A DNA stretch of 39,193 nt from Acidobacteriaceae bacterium. Lineage in GTDB: Bacteria; Acidobacteriota; Terriglobia; Bryobacterales; Bryobacteraceae. The notes under the pieces were generated by a model, which was not told the origin of the DNA, did no database searches, and worked only from the letters and a program-made list of their open reading frames with translations. The stretch lies in assembly GCA_903970405.1 (NCBI GenBank), contig CAJCIT010000205.1, forward strand, positions 1 through 39,193. Reading direction: 5' to 3'. Of this stretch, positions 7,600 to 16,287 are shown piece by piece. Each line of letters starts with the position of its first letter. Position 1 is the first letter of the stretch. The position numbers and the translations under genes were made by a program.

Positions 7600-8508
7600 T
7601 CACGGCTTCTGAGTCTGAGGATCGAGGCGCACCACGAAAACGGCGTGGCCGGCTACACTTTGCAGTCGATTGGCGAGGTCCTGGGCCGCGGACTGGCTGT
7701 TGACGCGCCCCACTAGCACGCGCCAAAGCGTTTGCGCGCCCTGCCTTGGAACCAGTTGCACCGATCCGTAGGGGCCAAACTGTTCGCGAGCGTGTTGCGC
7801 ATTCTCAAGAATCGAGAATGCGCCGATTTGCACTGCGTACAGTTCGGGCTCGATTGCCGGTAAGGCGGCCGAAGGGATTATTTGCGCGTTCGAAGCTGCA
7901 GGTGTCGCGTTCTCTGATGCCGGCGCGGACGCGGTTGGAGATGCGGCGGCGCTGGAGACGGCTGAAATATTTGAGGGCGCCGCGACCGTCACCGGCGCGG
8001 CGGCGAGTTCAGCAGGCAGCGCGGGCGGATGTATCACTTCGATCTGAACACGGCCGACGCCGGGACCAAGCAACTCAAGTTGACGGGCGGCCGCTTTCGA
8101 AAGATCGATGATGCGCCCGTCGATGAAAGGGCCCCGATCTGTGATGCGGACCTCCACCGTCTTCCCATTCCCCATGTTTGTCACGCGCACCCAAGTGTTA
8201 AAGGGCAAAGTCCGGTGCGCGGCGGTCATCTTTTCCATGTCATAGATCTCGCCATCGGCGGCCTGACGGCCGTGATAGGGAGGTCCATACCAACTCGCGA
8301 GTCCTTCTTCGGAAGAGCCGACGGGCGCCGGCACGGCGGGTGCAGCAGGCGCGCGATGCGTTCGCGCCTGGGGAGCGGGAGGAGGAGGCTGAACCGGTTG
8401 AGGCTTGTGCTTGTGGTGGCACGAACCAATGAAAGCAAGCGCAGCGAGCGTTGCGACGGTCTTAAGAATGCGAAAGAACACGTTCACGACGATGGTATCG
8501 GATTTCAT
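7600..8508 (-). CDS. rlpA: RlpA-family lipoprotein with DPBB and SPOR domains
   Basis: RlpA proteins are outer-membrane lipoproteins; some cleave glycan strands that lack stem peptides, at the septum. This 302-residue protein has a signal segment ending in IGSC (C30, a plausible lipobox) and a Pro/Ala linker. A double-psi beta-barrel domain follows (about residues 65-160: GLASWYGPPYHGRQAADGE, then DRGPFIDGRIIDLS). After an Ala/Ser-rich spacer comes a SPOR domain (about 225-297: YAVQIGAFSILENA onward) that would bind denuded peptidoglycan. Domain order and length match RlpA. Confidence in the family is high; lytic activity is inferred. Confidence 0.93.
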   Translation of the reverse strand: MKSDTIVVNVFFRILKTVATLAALAFIGSCHHKHKPQPVQPPPPAPQARTHRAPAAPAVPAPVGSSEEGLASWYGPPYHGRQAADGEIYDMEKMTAAHRTLPFNTWVRVTNMGNGKTVEVRITDRGPFIDGRIIDLSKAAARQLELLGPGVGRVQIEVIHPPALPAELAAAPVTVAAPSNISAVSSAAASPTASAPASENATPAASNAQIIPSAALPAIEPELYAVQIGAFSILENAQHAREQFGPYGSVQLVPRQGAQTLWRVLVGRVNSQSAAQDLANRLQSVAGHAVFVVRLDPQTQKP

Positions 8509-8712
8509 GGGTGGCGCAGAGCGGCCTTACCCAAACTGAGGAGTTACCATTTCCAAACACGGACTAAAGTCCATGCCACCCCGATGCCGGCATTGGCAAC
8601 AAGCGGCCTGCAAACTCACCTTTTTGCTTTAAACATTTCGATGGGATGTGTTTTTGGCGAAGGCGGCTCGGGTTTGATTGGAGACTCGGCGAGTGCCTTT
8701 GTGATTTTTTGC

Positions 8713-8741
8713 TTGACTTCTCATGCGAAGACTTTTATATA
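8713..8741 (+). promoter_or_regulatory. Sigma-70 promoter of the Lys/Ala-rich minigene
   Basis: TTGACT at 8713-8718 and TATATA at 8736-8741 are separated by exactly 17 bases, close to the housekeeping consensus. The predicted start near 8748 would give a leader of about 47 bases, with a Shine-Dalgarno-like AGGGAGA at 8779-8785 before the ATG at 8795. It is the best-looking promoter in the otherwise empty 8509-8794 gap, which separates it from the divergent rlpA. Confidence 0.65.
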
Positions 8742-8794
8742 TGAATCACACTGCGATCTAAGATTGCAGATTACGTTTAGGGAGATTCAACCGT

Positions 8795-8866
8795 ATGAAG
8801 AACGCAACCAAGAAGGCTGCAACGAAAAAGGCCGCTAAGAAGGCCCCAGCCAAGAAGAAGAAGTAG
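8795..8866 (+). CDS. 23-residue Lys/Ala-rich histone-H1-tail-like peptide
   Basis: A small ORF between the rlpA and methyltransferase genes encodes 23 residues: 11 lysines, most of the rest alanine, and one proline (KKAPAKKKK at the end). The composition resembles the C-terminal tails of histone H1 and of bacterial Lys/Ala-rich nucleoid proteins, so nucleic-acid binding is plausible but unproven. It is flanked by a good promoter (8713-8741), a ribosome-binding site AGGGAGA ten bases upstream, and an intrinsic terminator (8896-8927). Together these make a complete, short, monocistronic unit and are the main reason to believe it. It is short enough for standard gene callers to miss. Confidence 0.65.
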   Translation: MKNATKKAATKKAAKKAPAKKKK

Positions 8867-8895
8867 ACCAACCTCCCCGGATACGGGGATCGACA

Positions 8896-8927
8896 AAAAG
8901 GCCTCCGAATCTTTCGGAGGCTTTTTT
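8896..8927. terminator. Bidirectional intrinsic terminator
   Basis: GCCTCCGAA (8901-8909) pairs perfectly with TTCGGAGGC (8913-8921) around a 3-base loop. Six T's follow (8922-8927) and an A-tract precedes it, so the opposite strand also has a U-run. It serves both the minigene and the convergent methyltransferase gene, whose TAA stop (8926-8928) overlaps the T-tract. Confidence 0.9.
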
Positions 8928-9924
8928 ATTTTCGGGCGGCCTCGCGTGACGGTGCGGACCTGCGGAACAGCAGGACATGGAATGACTCTCCCATTCCGTA
9001 TACCAGTTGCTTCCACTGGAGCCGCCATCGGGTCGAAGCCTGCCGCCATCGAAGAGAGAACGATTCTTCCGGCCAGACGGATAGCGCCCACGCGCTGAGT
9101 GTTTGCTTCCCAACGAGCTCGAAGCCAAGGCCGCGCAGCACGCCGGTGAGATGGGTAAAATTCACATGCGCGGTGATGTCCTGTTCACCTGGATGATCCA
9201 GCACATGGGCGGTGGCCCGGTGACGATGGTACGAAAGCAGCGAACCCGCGGGGAACCGCAGAAGGTCGCGGGCTTCATAGCCGTAATCGACAACAAGAAG
9301 AAACCCGGATGAGAGAGCATCGGCGATCCGCCCGCACCAGTGCGGAATCCCCTCATTCACTTCCAGCAAGCCGTCCTCAGGGATCGCATCGCCGTACTGG
9401 CTGGCGTATTCGAGGAGCGTAGGCGAGGCGCCGGCGGGGAGAAAGCAGAATCGATGGCCGGCATCGACCGAGACAGTGAGCTCCGACCATGAGCCGCCGC
9501 TTCGTTTGAGCAGACGAACGGGCAAGGCATCGAAGAATTCATGTGCAAGGACGAGACCGCGGATAGCGCCCGGAAACTGTGGGCCTTCTAAATGACGTTG
9601 CGTGAGATCGACTGCCCGATAGCCCCATGGTTGCAGCGCCTGAGACAGGTCCGCGCGGCCTGCGCCGATCTCGACGACCTCAAAAGGCGATATCCCGCTG
9701 GACCGGGCCAGCTCATCGACGAATGAGTGGAGCAGTTCGCCGAACACGGGTTGCAGTTGTTCGGCAGTGAAGAAATCTCCGCCGCGCCCGAAAACTTCCC
9801 GGCCGGAGCGGTAGTAACCGAGCTCCGGGTGGTAGAGGGCGCACTCCATGAACTGAGCAAAGGTGAGCGGGCCGCCTGCGCCGATGAGGTGGCGGATGTG
9901 CGCTTCGAGTGGCGTAGTCCCCAT
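8926..9924 (-). CDS. MidA-type SAM-dependent methyltransferase (COG1565/NDUFAF7 family)
   Basis: The 332-residue protein has the family opening PLTFAQFMECALYHPELGYY, the SAM-binding motif VVEIGAGRADLSQAL, an EFFDALPVR segment, and the late signature VVDYGYE, then PGEQDITAHVNFT. NDUFAF7/MidA relatives methylate arginine in a complex I subunit in mitochondria; the bacterial substrate is not established. The reading frame stays open to 10287, but those extra residues are antisense to the divergent barrel gene. The ATG at 9924 places the start just before the family domain. It is divergent from that gene, with only 30 bases between the two start codons. Confidence 0.88.
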   Translation of the reverse strand: MGTTPLEAHIRHLIGAGGPLTFAQFMECALYHPELGYYRSGREVFGRGGDFFTAEQLQPVFGELLHSFVDELARSSGISPFEVVEIGAGRADLSQALQPWGYRAVDLTQRHLEGPQFPGAIRGLVLAHEFFDALPVRLLKRSGGSWSELTVSVDAGHRFCFLPAGASPTLLEYASQYGDAIPEDGLLEVNEGIPHWCGRIADALSSGFLLVVDYGYEARDLLRFPAGSLLSYHRHRATAHVLDHPGEQDITAHVNFTHLTGVLRGLGFELVGKQTLSAWALSVWPEESFSLRWRQASTRWRLQWKQLVYGMGESFHVLLFRRSAPSREAARK

Positions 9925-9954
9925 GTGAGCAGGCTTCCCATTTATGATGAACGC

Positions 9955-10965
9955 ATGCCGCTGAAACTGGGATACGACACCTACACGGTTCGGGCGCTCC
10001 ACTGGAACGCGTTTCAACATCTGGACTACGTGGCGCTGATGAAGCTGGACGCCGTGCAGTTTTCGGAGCTTGGCAACTTTGAGACCCTGGAGCCGGAGTA
10101 CCTGGACAGGGTGAAGCAGCGGGCCGCGGAGCTGCAAGTCCAGCTCGACGGCGGCATCGGGTGTGTGTGCGAGCTTTCGAAGAGCTGGAGGAACTCCCAG
10201 GGGACGCCGGAGGCTGTACTGACGCAAGGGCTGCACGTGGCCAACATGATCGGCGCGAAGGTGATGCGCTGCTATATGGGATCGCAACTGGATCGATATG
10301 GCGATGTGCCTTTGGAAAAACTCATCGAGGCGACCGTTCGGAATCTACGGGCGGTGAAGTCGCGCGCGCAGGATCTGGACGTCAAGATTGCGATTGAGAA
10401 CCACAAAGACCTGCAATCGTGGCAGGTGAAGACGCTGATTGAAGAGGCCGGCCGTGATTTTGTGGGGTCGAATCTGGACTTGGGCAACCCGTGCAACGTG
10501 ATGGAAAACCCGATGACCGCGCTCGAAACGTTGGGGCCTTATGCCCTGACCGCCCACGTTCGCGACACAGCCGTCTATGAGGTTCCTCGCGGGGCTGCGG
10601 TGCAATGGACCGCGCTTGGCGACGGCAGCGTGGATTTCAAAGCCATTGTGAAACGGTTTGAGGAGTTGTGCCCGAATACAGCTTTTCATTTGGAAATCAT
10701 TACCGGAAGACCCGCCGAGATTCTGCCGTACTTCGAACCCGGCTTCTGGAAGACCTATCAGGGGATGCCGGCGCGCGACTTTGCCAGCTTTGTGGCCCTG
10801 GCGAAATCAGGCCAGCCGTTTTCCGGGCGCATGGTGATTGAAGATTACGAAGGCAAAGGGCCCGCCGAACCATTCGCCAGCGCGTTAGTCTTCCAACAGA
10901 GGAATGATTTGGAGCGCAGCTTGGCCTACGCTAAGGACAGCCTGGGCGTGGGACGGAAGCACTGA
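9955..10965 (+). CDS. Sugar phosphate isomerase/epimerase-like TIM barrel protein
   Basis: The 336-residue protein belongs to the xylose-isomerase-like (AP endonuclease 2) barrel superfamily. Typical strands are LKLGYDTYTVRALHW, a central KIAIENHKD with the metal-ligand glutamate, VGSNLDLGNPCNV, and the TAHVRDTAV, then WTALGDGSVDF segment. There is no signal peptide, so it is cytoplasmic. Substrate cannot be assigned; members act on sugars, inosose or hydroxypyruvate. The ATG at 9955 begins at the first barrel strand. An upstream frame extension to 9727 overlaps the methyltransferase gene and is not coding. Confidence 0.85.
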   Translation: MPLKLGYDTYTVRALHWNAFQHLDYVALMKLDAVQFSELGNFETLEPEYLDRVKQRAAELQVQLDGGIGCVCELSKSWRNSQGTPEAVLTQGLHVANMIGAKVMRCYMGSQLDRYGDVPLEKLIEATVRNLRAVKSRAQDLDVKIAIENHKDLQSWQVKTLIEEAGRDFVGSNLDLGNPCNVMENPMTALETLGPYALTAHVRDTAVYEVPRGAAVQWTALGDGSVDFKAIVKRFEELCPNTAFHLEIITGRPAEILPYFEPGFWKTYQGMPARDFASFVALAKSGQPFSGRMVIEDYEGKGPAEPFASALVFQQRNDLERSLAYAKDSLGVGRKH

Positions 10966-10981
10966 CGCACGAAGGTGGTCT

Positions 10982-12349
10982 TCAGGCAATGTCAGGAAGA
11001 AGGAAGCGGCGCGGTTCGCCGAACGCGCGGGTGATAGCCTCGGCAGCGAGGTAACCGCTACGCACCGCCCCTTCCATGGTGGCGGGCCAGCCGGAGCGGG
11101 TCCAATCGCCGGCCAGGAACAGATTCGGAATCGCCGTGGACGGCAACGGGCGTTTCTCTTCAAGTCCCGGCACAGCGGAGAACGTAGCCCGAACCTCTTT
11201 CACCACGTGGGCGCGCTCAAGCTGGGCATTGCGAACCTCGGGGAAGAATTCGGCGAGTTCGCGAATGGCCAGATCGATGACTTCGCCGCGCTGCATATCC
11301 ACCAGCGAACGTGAGGCGCTGACCACCAGTTGGAGATGGCGGCCGTCGCGCTTGTTGTACATCCACTGAATGGTTCGATCGAGCAATGTGGCATGGGGCA
11401 GTTCAGTAATAGGCCGGTCGAACCAGAGATGGATGCCTGTGATGGGCGAGTGGTGAAAGGCGGAGAGATCGAGGCGAAGATCCGGAAAAAGGTTGGCGAC
11501 TCTTTCGAACGGGACTGCAGAGATGAAGGCATCGGCTTCGATGGCTTGGCCCGAGGCGGTCACGGTGCGGATGAATGACGCGTCCGTTTGGACTGAGTCG
11601 GCTGAGGCACGAGAGCGGATAGAGACGGTGGGCCAGCGGGACCAGACGTCATCTGAATAAAGTTCGGCAAGCGGAACGTTCGGAATGCCCATCTGGTAGG
11701 AATCGCTGCGCGCCAGGAAACCGAGCCAACACACTTGCAGGCCGTGGAGCGCGGCCATCTGGTCTAACTCTTCATTAATGGCGCTGACCAGGACCTGCCG
11801 CCAGAAGCGATTGATTGCGGCCGGGCCTTGCTTCTTTTCCCGCAGCCAGGTGAGCATGCTGATGCGGTCGAGATCGCGCCGGTTCTTGAATTCCGACTTC
11901 ACGGCGAGTAGCGCGCGGCCGATCGAAAGCTTGTCCTTCCCTGAAAGGAAGTGCAAGCCGGCGAAGGACTCAGTGAAGTGGAGCGGCGCGGGCAGAAGTC
12001 CGCGCTTCATCACCGACATGCGGCCGCCTGGTTCGATCCAAAAGAACTCCTTGTGAAATTCGATCTGGCCTTCCACGCCGAGGCGGCGGTAGAAATCGAG
12101 CAGGTTCCCGCAGCAGCGCAATAGAATGTGCTGGCAGTTATCGATGGTCAGGGTTTGGCCGTCGGCCTGACTGAGCGGATACGAAGTAGCGCGACCGCCG
12201 AGAAACGGGCGCGCTTCGAGTACCGTCACCTGAAATCCGGAAGAACCGAGCGCGGCCGCGGCAGCAAGCCCGGCCAGACCTCCCCCGATGATGGCGACAT
12301 GACGGGGACGGCCGGCCGGCGAAGCCAGATCGGGCACGGGTTCAGTCAT
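10982..12349 (-). CDS. hpnE: Hydroxysqualene dehydroxylase HpnE-like FAD oxidoreductase
   Basis: The 455-residue flavoprotein starts with a dinucleotide-binding fold (IIGGGLAGLAAA, GGG-LAG at 22-27, then VLEARPFLGGRATSYP). It continues with the DNCQHILLRCC segment that marks HpnE-type enzymes within the phytoene-desaturase-like amine oxidases, and ends with the FAD motif NLFLAGDWTRSGWPATMEGAVRSG split over two conserved parts. HpnE reduces hydroxysqualene to squalene for hopanoids. Partners HpnC and HpnD are not in the window. Its ATG overlaps the trpE(G) stop by one base (TGATG), so translation is probably coupled. Another carotenoid-desaturase-like role cannot be excluded. Confidence 0.82.
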   Translation of the reverse strand: MTEPVPDLASPAGRPRHVAIIGGGLAGLAAAAALGSSGFQVTVLEARPFLGGRATSYPLSQADGQTLTIDNCQHILLRCCGNLLDFYRRLGVEGQIEFHKEFFWIEPGGRMSVMKRGLLPAPLHFTESFAGLHFLSGKDKLSIGRALLAVKSEFKNRRDLDRISMLTWLREKKQGPAAINRFWRQVLVSAINEELDQMAALHGLQVCWLGFLARSDSYQMGIPNVPLAELYSDDVWSRWPTVSIRSRASADSVQTDASFIRTVTASGQAIEADAFISAVPFERVANLFPDLRLDLSAFHHSPITGIHLWFDRPITELPHATLLDRTIQWMYNKRDGRHLQLVVSASRSLVDMQRGEVIDLAIRELAEFFPEVRNAQLERAHVVKEVRATFSAVPGLEEKRPLPSTAIPNLFLAGDWTRSGWPATMEGAVRSGYLAAEAITRAFGEPRRFLLPDIA

Positions 12350-14508
12350 CAGGGTCGAACGGCGGCCGCGGCGTTCGCAAACTGCTCAATCATGTTCTCC
12401 ATCAGGCGCAAGCCGCTGTTCCGCTCCAGGGTCAGGATGGATTCGGGATGGAACTGCACGGCTTCAATGGGTAGTTCGCGGTGACGGACACCCATGATGA
12501 TGCTGTCTTCCGACTCCGCAGTGATTTCGAGCGATGCAGGAAAGGTTTCGCGGTTCGCGTAGAGCGAATGATAGCGGCCGACACGAAACGGATTGGGCAG
12601 ATCGCGGAAGACGCCCTGGTTCCGGTGAGAGACCAGCGACGGCTTTCCGTGCATGGGGTACTCAAGCACATCCAGTGTGCCGCCAAAGCCTTCCACGATG
12701 CCTTGCAAGCCAAGGCAGACGCCGAAAGTCGGGATGCCGCGGCGCGCCAGTTCGCGAACCAGCGCTGGAACGCCGAAATCTTCCGGGCGAGCGGGGCCGG
12801 GCGAGATCAGCACAATATTCGGCTGCTCTTCAATAATGCGCTGGAGCGCGTGGCCGGAGCGATAAGTGGAGACGGTAGCGCCGGTTTGCCGCGCGTAGTT
12901 CGCCAGCGTGTGAATAAAGCAATCGTCGTTATCCACCAGCAGGAGGCGGACGCCTTCTCCGATGCGGCGCGTGGCATGCCGTGAGCTTGCGTCCTTTGCG
13001 CGGGGGTGTAAGGCGCGGAAAAAGTTCTGTGCTTTGAGGCGGGTTTCCTGCTCTTCGGCCTCGGGAATGGAATCGTATAGCAATGTGGCGCCGGCCGAAT
13101 AACTGGCTTGACCGTCCTTCAGATGAACGGTACGAATCAGAATGCCGGTATTGATGTCGCCGTTCAGGCTCAGCATGCCCACGGCGCCGCCGTACCAGCC
13201 GCGCGCGTCGAGTTCCAGGTCTTCGATGGCCTGAGCCGCGGCCTTCTTCGGAGCGCCGATCACGGTGACGGCCCACATGTGGGTAAGGAAGGCGTCCAGC
13301 GAATCGAAGCCGTCCATGAGAATTCCTTCCACGTGATCGACGGTATGGAAAAGCCCGGCATAAGACTCGATAAGCCGCCGGCCGATCACCTGAACGGAGC
13401 CCGGGATGCAGACGCGCGACTTGTCGTTGCGGTCAACATCGCTGCACATCGTCAGCTCCGACTCTTCCTTGGTGGAATTCAGGAGGTCCCGAATGCTCTC
13501 CGCGTCGCGCAGCGGATCGCCGCTGCGGCGGGCGGTTCCGCAAATGGGGCAGCTTTCCACGCGCCGGCCCTCGACGCGGACGAACATTTCAGGCGACGCG
13601 CCCACCAGTTGCTCATCGCCCATCTGGAGGATGAACTCATAAGGGCTGGGGCTGGCCGTTTGCACGCGGCGAAAGAGTTCGGAAGGGCTCTCACCGAACG
13701 GCGCGCTGAAGGTCTGGCGCAAGACGACTTCATAATAGTTACCCTGGCGCATTCCTTCGCGCACCGCCTCTACCTTGCGCATATACTCTTCCGGTTCGTG
13801 GTCTGAGCGAATCTCGGCCGAGCCGGGCTGCGTTTTGGTTTTAGCTATACGGGGAGAATCGCGAGGGAGACCGGCAGTGGTCAGGCTGCCCAGCGAGAAA
13901 TCGTATGAGTAACGATCGGTAACCTCTTTGCGGCGGTCCATGAAGTAAATGTCGTCGCAGAGAAAGAGGTGCAGATCTTTGTGGCCGGTGCGTGGCAGGC
14001 GCAGGGCGATAGGGTCGAACTGAAGCAGAAGGTCGTAACCGAAAGCGCCGATGAGACCCAGGCGCGAATCCATCGGATTGCCGAATTCCTGGATGAGAGC
14101 CCGCAGGATGGAGAACGGAGACGGCTGTTTGCTGCGCTCCTCTTCAGGGAATCGGTCAGGCAGCGGCTTCAATTCGCCCTTAATCGATTGCGGCGAGACG
14201 TCGATAGAGGCCCAATGCGGATGCGGACGCAGAAGCTGACCGAGGATTTGGTTCAGAACCTCGCCTCGCTGATTGAGGGCACGAATCTCGAAAGTCCGGC
14301 CGCGGCCGATCAATTCGATAGGCGGAGCAAGGGAGGCGAAATCCCAACGCGAATATCGTTCGGGATACTCGTAACCGGATGAGAAATACGCGCCACGGGT
14401 GGTATCCAGCTTCTTGAGAAGGCCGGCCAAGCCTCGCGAGTAGGGAATCTTCGAGTTTCGGCGGACGACAGTGATACCGCTAGGGGTGGTGTAACTCAAC
14501 TGCGACAT
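12349..14508 (-). CDS. trpE(G): Fused anthranilate synthase, TrpE(G) type
   Basis: This 719-residue protein joins the chorismate-using synthase (about residues 1-500) to a class I glutamine amidotransferase (about 520-719), giving anthranilate for tryptophan. The N-terminal YEYPERYSRWDFASL resembles the rhizobial fused enzyme. The synthase core shows GASPEMFVRVEGRRVESCPI and VTVIGAPKKAAAQAIEDLE. The amidotransferase triad is complete: C598 in FGVCLGLQG, and H687 and E689 in QFHPES. I chose the ATG at 14508, since an extension to 14601 is Arg-rich and outside the domain. The gene overlaps hpnE by one base. No Trp-rich leader peptide was found upstream. A related PhzE-type enzyme is less likely. 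Confidence 0.93.
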   Translation of the reverse strand: MSQLSYTTPSGITVVRRNSKIPYSRGLAGLLKKLDTTRGAYFSSGYEYPERYSRWDFASLAPPIELIGRGRTFEIRALNQRGEVLNQILGQLLRPHPHWASIDVSPQSIKGELKPLPDRFPEEERSKQPSPFSILRALIQEFGNPMDSRLGLIGAFGYDLLLQFDPIALRLPRTGHKDLHLFLCDDIYFMDRRKEVTDRYSYDFSLGSLTTAGLPRDSPRIAKTKTQPGSAEIRSDHEPEEYMRKVEAVREGMRQGNYYEVVLRQTFSAPFGESPSELFRRVQTASPSPYEFILQMGDEQLVGASPEMFVRVEGRRVESCPICGTARRSGDPLRDAESIRDLLNSTKEESELTMCSDVDRNDKSRVCIPGSVQVIGRRLIESYAGLFHTVDHVEGILMDGFDSLDAFLTHMWAVTVIGAPKKAAAQAIEDLELDARGWYGGAVGMLSLNGDINTGILIRTVHLKDGQASYSAGATLLYDSIPEAEEQETRLKAQNFFRALHPRAKDASSRHATRRIGEGVRLLLVDNDDCFIHTLANYARQTGATVSTYRSGHALQRIIEEQPNIVLISPGPARPEDFGVPALVRELARRGIPTFGVCLGLQGIVEGFGGTLDVLEYPMHGKPSLVSHRNQGVFRDLPNPFRVGRYHSLYANRETFPASLEITAESEDSIIMGVRHRELPIEAVQFHPESILTLERNSGLRLMENMIEQFANAAAAVRP

Positions 14509-14595
14509 GGCGGTCTCAAAAAAAGAACGGGCAAGGCTCAACGGCGCGCGGCGAACCAGTCGCCTTTCAGGATAGCGTGCGCGGGGCCGCGGAGG

Positions 14596-14615
14596 CGCCA
14601 ATCGGGAGATTGGCG
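14596..14615. repeat. Perfect 8-bp hairpin between divergent genes
   Basis: CGCCAATC (14596-14603) and GATTGGCG (14608-14615) form a perfect stem around GGGA, in the 185-base gap between trpE(G) and the barrel gene. No T-tract follows, so it is not a standard terminator. It could be an operator, an mRNA leader hairpin for trpE(G), or one copy of a dispersed repeat. Only one copy occurs in the window. Confidence 0.45.
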
Positions 14616-14693
14616 TTCCCAGGAGCCGGTGTTATTCTCAAGCTTCGCGCGCGTGCATCCGGGTAGGCCTTCACCGCGCGGATGAGGACGACA

Positions 14694-15623
14694 ATGTGTG
14701 AATCTGAGCAGACTCGACGACTATTTCTGAAGACAGGAGCCGCCGCCATGACGCTTGCGCAAGCTGGTTTCTCTCAAGCTCCGCCTCCCCCCACCAAGAA
14801 GGCAAAAATTACTTCTTCCGTGATGCTGTGGACGCTGACCGGATCGTTTTCGGACAAACTGGAGACGGCCGGCAAAGCAGGCATCCAGTCTGTGGAGCTG
14901 GTTTCAGAACATGGCCAGTGGACGGACGGCGACGTTCAGAAATATAAGAAGATGGCGCAAGCGTTCGGTCTGGGGATGGACACGATCCTGGCCCAAGCCG
15001 ATTGGACGAAGCGGCCGGTGACCATGGTGAACCCGGCTCACCGCGACGGCTTTCTGGGTGACGTCAAGTCTTCCATTGAATGGTCAAAGAAGCTCGACGT
15101 TCCGCAGATCATTTTGATGAGCGGCAACGATCAGCCGGGCATGACTCATGAGGAGCAGTACGCGAGTCTGCTGGAATCGGCCAAGCGCGCCGCGGATTTG
15201 GCCGCCGCGGCCGACGTCAAGCTCATCATTGAGCCGCTGAATTCCAAGGTGAACCACAAGGGGTACTTTCTCAACAACTGCACCGAGGGTTTGAAGTTGG
15301 TGAAGGAAGTGGATAACCCTCACTTCCGGCTGCTGTTCGACATCTACCATGAGCAGGTGCAGGTGGGGAACGTGATCAGGACCCTGACCGAAGCCGAGCC
15401 GTACGTGGCCGTTTACCATATTGCGGACAATCCGGGACGCAACGACCCCGGCACGGGCGAAATGAACTACGACAACATCTATAAGGCGATTGAAAAGACG
15501 GGCTATTCAGGCTACATAACGATGGAGTACCTGCCGCTGGGCGATCAGGTGGCGAGCCTGACCAAGTCCGTGACGGAGATGCGCAAGAGCATCAACAGCG
15601 CGGCCCCGGGCGGGACCGCTTAA
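14694..15623 (+). CDS. Tat-exported hydroxypyruvate isomerase-like TIM barrel protein
   Basis: The 309-residue protein begins with a twin-arginine signal (TRRLFLKTGAAAMTLAQAGF) and continues as a xylose-isomerase-like barrel of the hydroxypyruvate-isomerase type: VKLIIEPLN, then RLLFDIYHEQVQ, YHIADNPGRNDPGTGEMNY and GYSGYITMEYLP. The metal-site Glu, Asp, His and Glu of this fold are all visible. Tat export suggests the folded enzyme works in the periplasm, with an unknown substrate. The ATG at 14694 has GAGGA at 14684-14688; an upstream ATG at 14682 would overlap that site. It is convergent with the response-regulator gene. Confidence 0.87.
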   Translation: MCESEQTRRLFLKTGAAAMTLAQAGFSQAPPPPTKKAKITSSVMLWTLTGSFSDKLETAGKAGIQSVELVSEHGQWTDGDVQKYKKMAQAFGLGMDTILAQADWTKRPVTMVNPAHRDGFLGDVKSSIEWSKKLDVPQIILMSGNDQPGMTHEEQYASLLESAKRAADLAAAADVKLIIEPLNSKVNHKGYFLNNCTEGLKLVKEVDNPHFRLLFDIYHEQVQVGNVIRTLTEAEPYVAVYHIADNPGRNDPGTGEMNYDNIYKAIEKTGYSGYITMEYLPLGDQVASLTKSVTEMRKSINSAAPGGTA

Positions 15624-15633
15624 CGTTCGTTCT

Positions 15634-16287
15634 TCAACTGATGATCCCTTTCCGAACCGAATATAGAATGAGTTCCGCCACGCTGTGCAGATTGAGTTTC
15701 TGCAGAATGTGAGTACGGTGCGTATCGACCGTATAAAGGCTCAGGTTAAGAAGGTTGGCGATCTCCTTGTTCGTCCGGCCCTCGGCGGCGAGTTGAAGGA
15801 TTTCCCGTTCGCGTTCCGTCAACAGTTCGTAACTGTCCTCTTCGTTGCGGGCGGCCAATGCCTGGATGTAATCTTCCTGCAGGATCCGGCTGATACGCGG
15901 ACTGAAGAACGAATTCCCCTGCGCTACCGCGCGGATCGCTTCAATGACATCGGCCTTCAGCGAGTCCTTCATAAGGTAGGCGCGGGCGCCTGCCTTAAGA
16001 GACCGCAGTACGTAGCTTTCGTCGTAATGCATGCTCAAGATGACCACGCCGATGTTGGGGCGATTATCCACAATCCGGCGGGCAGCCTCAATGCCGTTCA
16101 TGCCGGGCATGGCGATATCCATCACCACGACGTCCGGCGCATGCTCCTCCGCCAAATCGACAGCCTCTCGGCCGCCGGCCGCTTCCGCCACCACCGTGAA
16201 GCCGGGTTGCCTTTCGAGCAGCAGACGAAGCCCATCCCGAAGTACGTTGTGATCGTCAGCCAGCAGAATGCGAATCGTATCAGGCAT
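15634..16287 (-). CDS. NarL/FixJ-family response regulator
   Basis: The 217-residue protein has a receiver domain (acidic D11-D12, phospho-acceptor D57 in VVVMDIAMPGMNG, and the late lysine in AYLMKDSL) and a C-terminal LuxR-type HTH (LTEREREILQLAAEGRTNKE, then NLSLYTVDTHRTHILQKLN). It should bind DNA on phosphorylation by the adjacent kinase, whose stop it overlaps by eight bases. The ATG at 16287 starts exactly at the receiver; a longer frame to 16365 lies within the kinase gene. The regulon is unknown. Confidence 0.94.
   Translation of the reverse strand: MPDTIRILLADDHNVLRDGLRLLLERQPGFTVVAEAAGGREAVDLAEEHAPDVVVMDIAMPGMNGIEAARRIVDNRPNIGVVILSMHYDESYVLRSLKAGARAYLMKDSLKADVIEAIRAVAQGNSFFSPRISRILQEDYIQALAARNEEDSYELLTEREREILQLAAEGRTNKEIANLLNLSLYTVDTHRTHILQKLNLHSVAELILYSVRKGIIS

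Noticed and set aside
9925..10287. Long N-terminal extension of the MidA-like methyltransferase
   Set aside because: It is antisense to the barrel gene and His/Arg/Leu-rich, and the family domain begins exactly at the ATG at 9924.
12481..14382. Several long plus-strand frames opposite trpE(G)
   Set aside because: They mirror the codon structure of the fused enzyme in a high-GC gene and contain no domain.
14509..14601. N-terminal extension of TrpE(G)
   Set aside because: Arg/Pro-rich and outside the domain. The ATG at 14508 gives the usual length of fused TrpE(G).
14509..14693. trp leader peptide or attenuator before trpE(G)
   Set aside because: No short ORF with consecutive Trp codons was seen, and the 8-bp hairpin has no T-tract.
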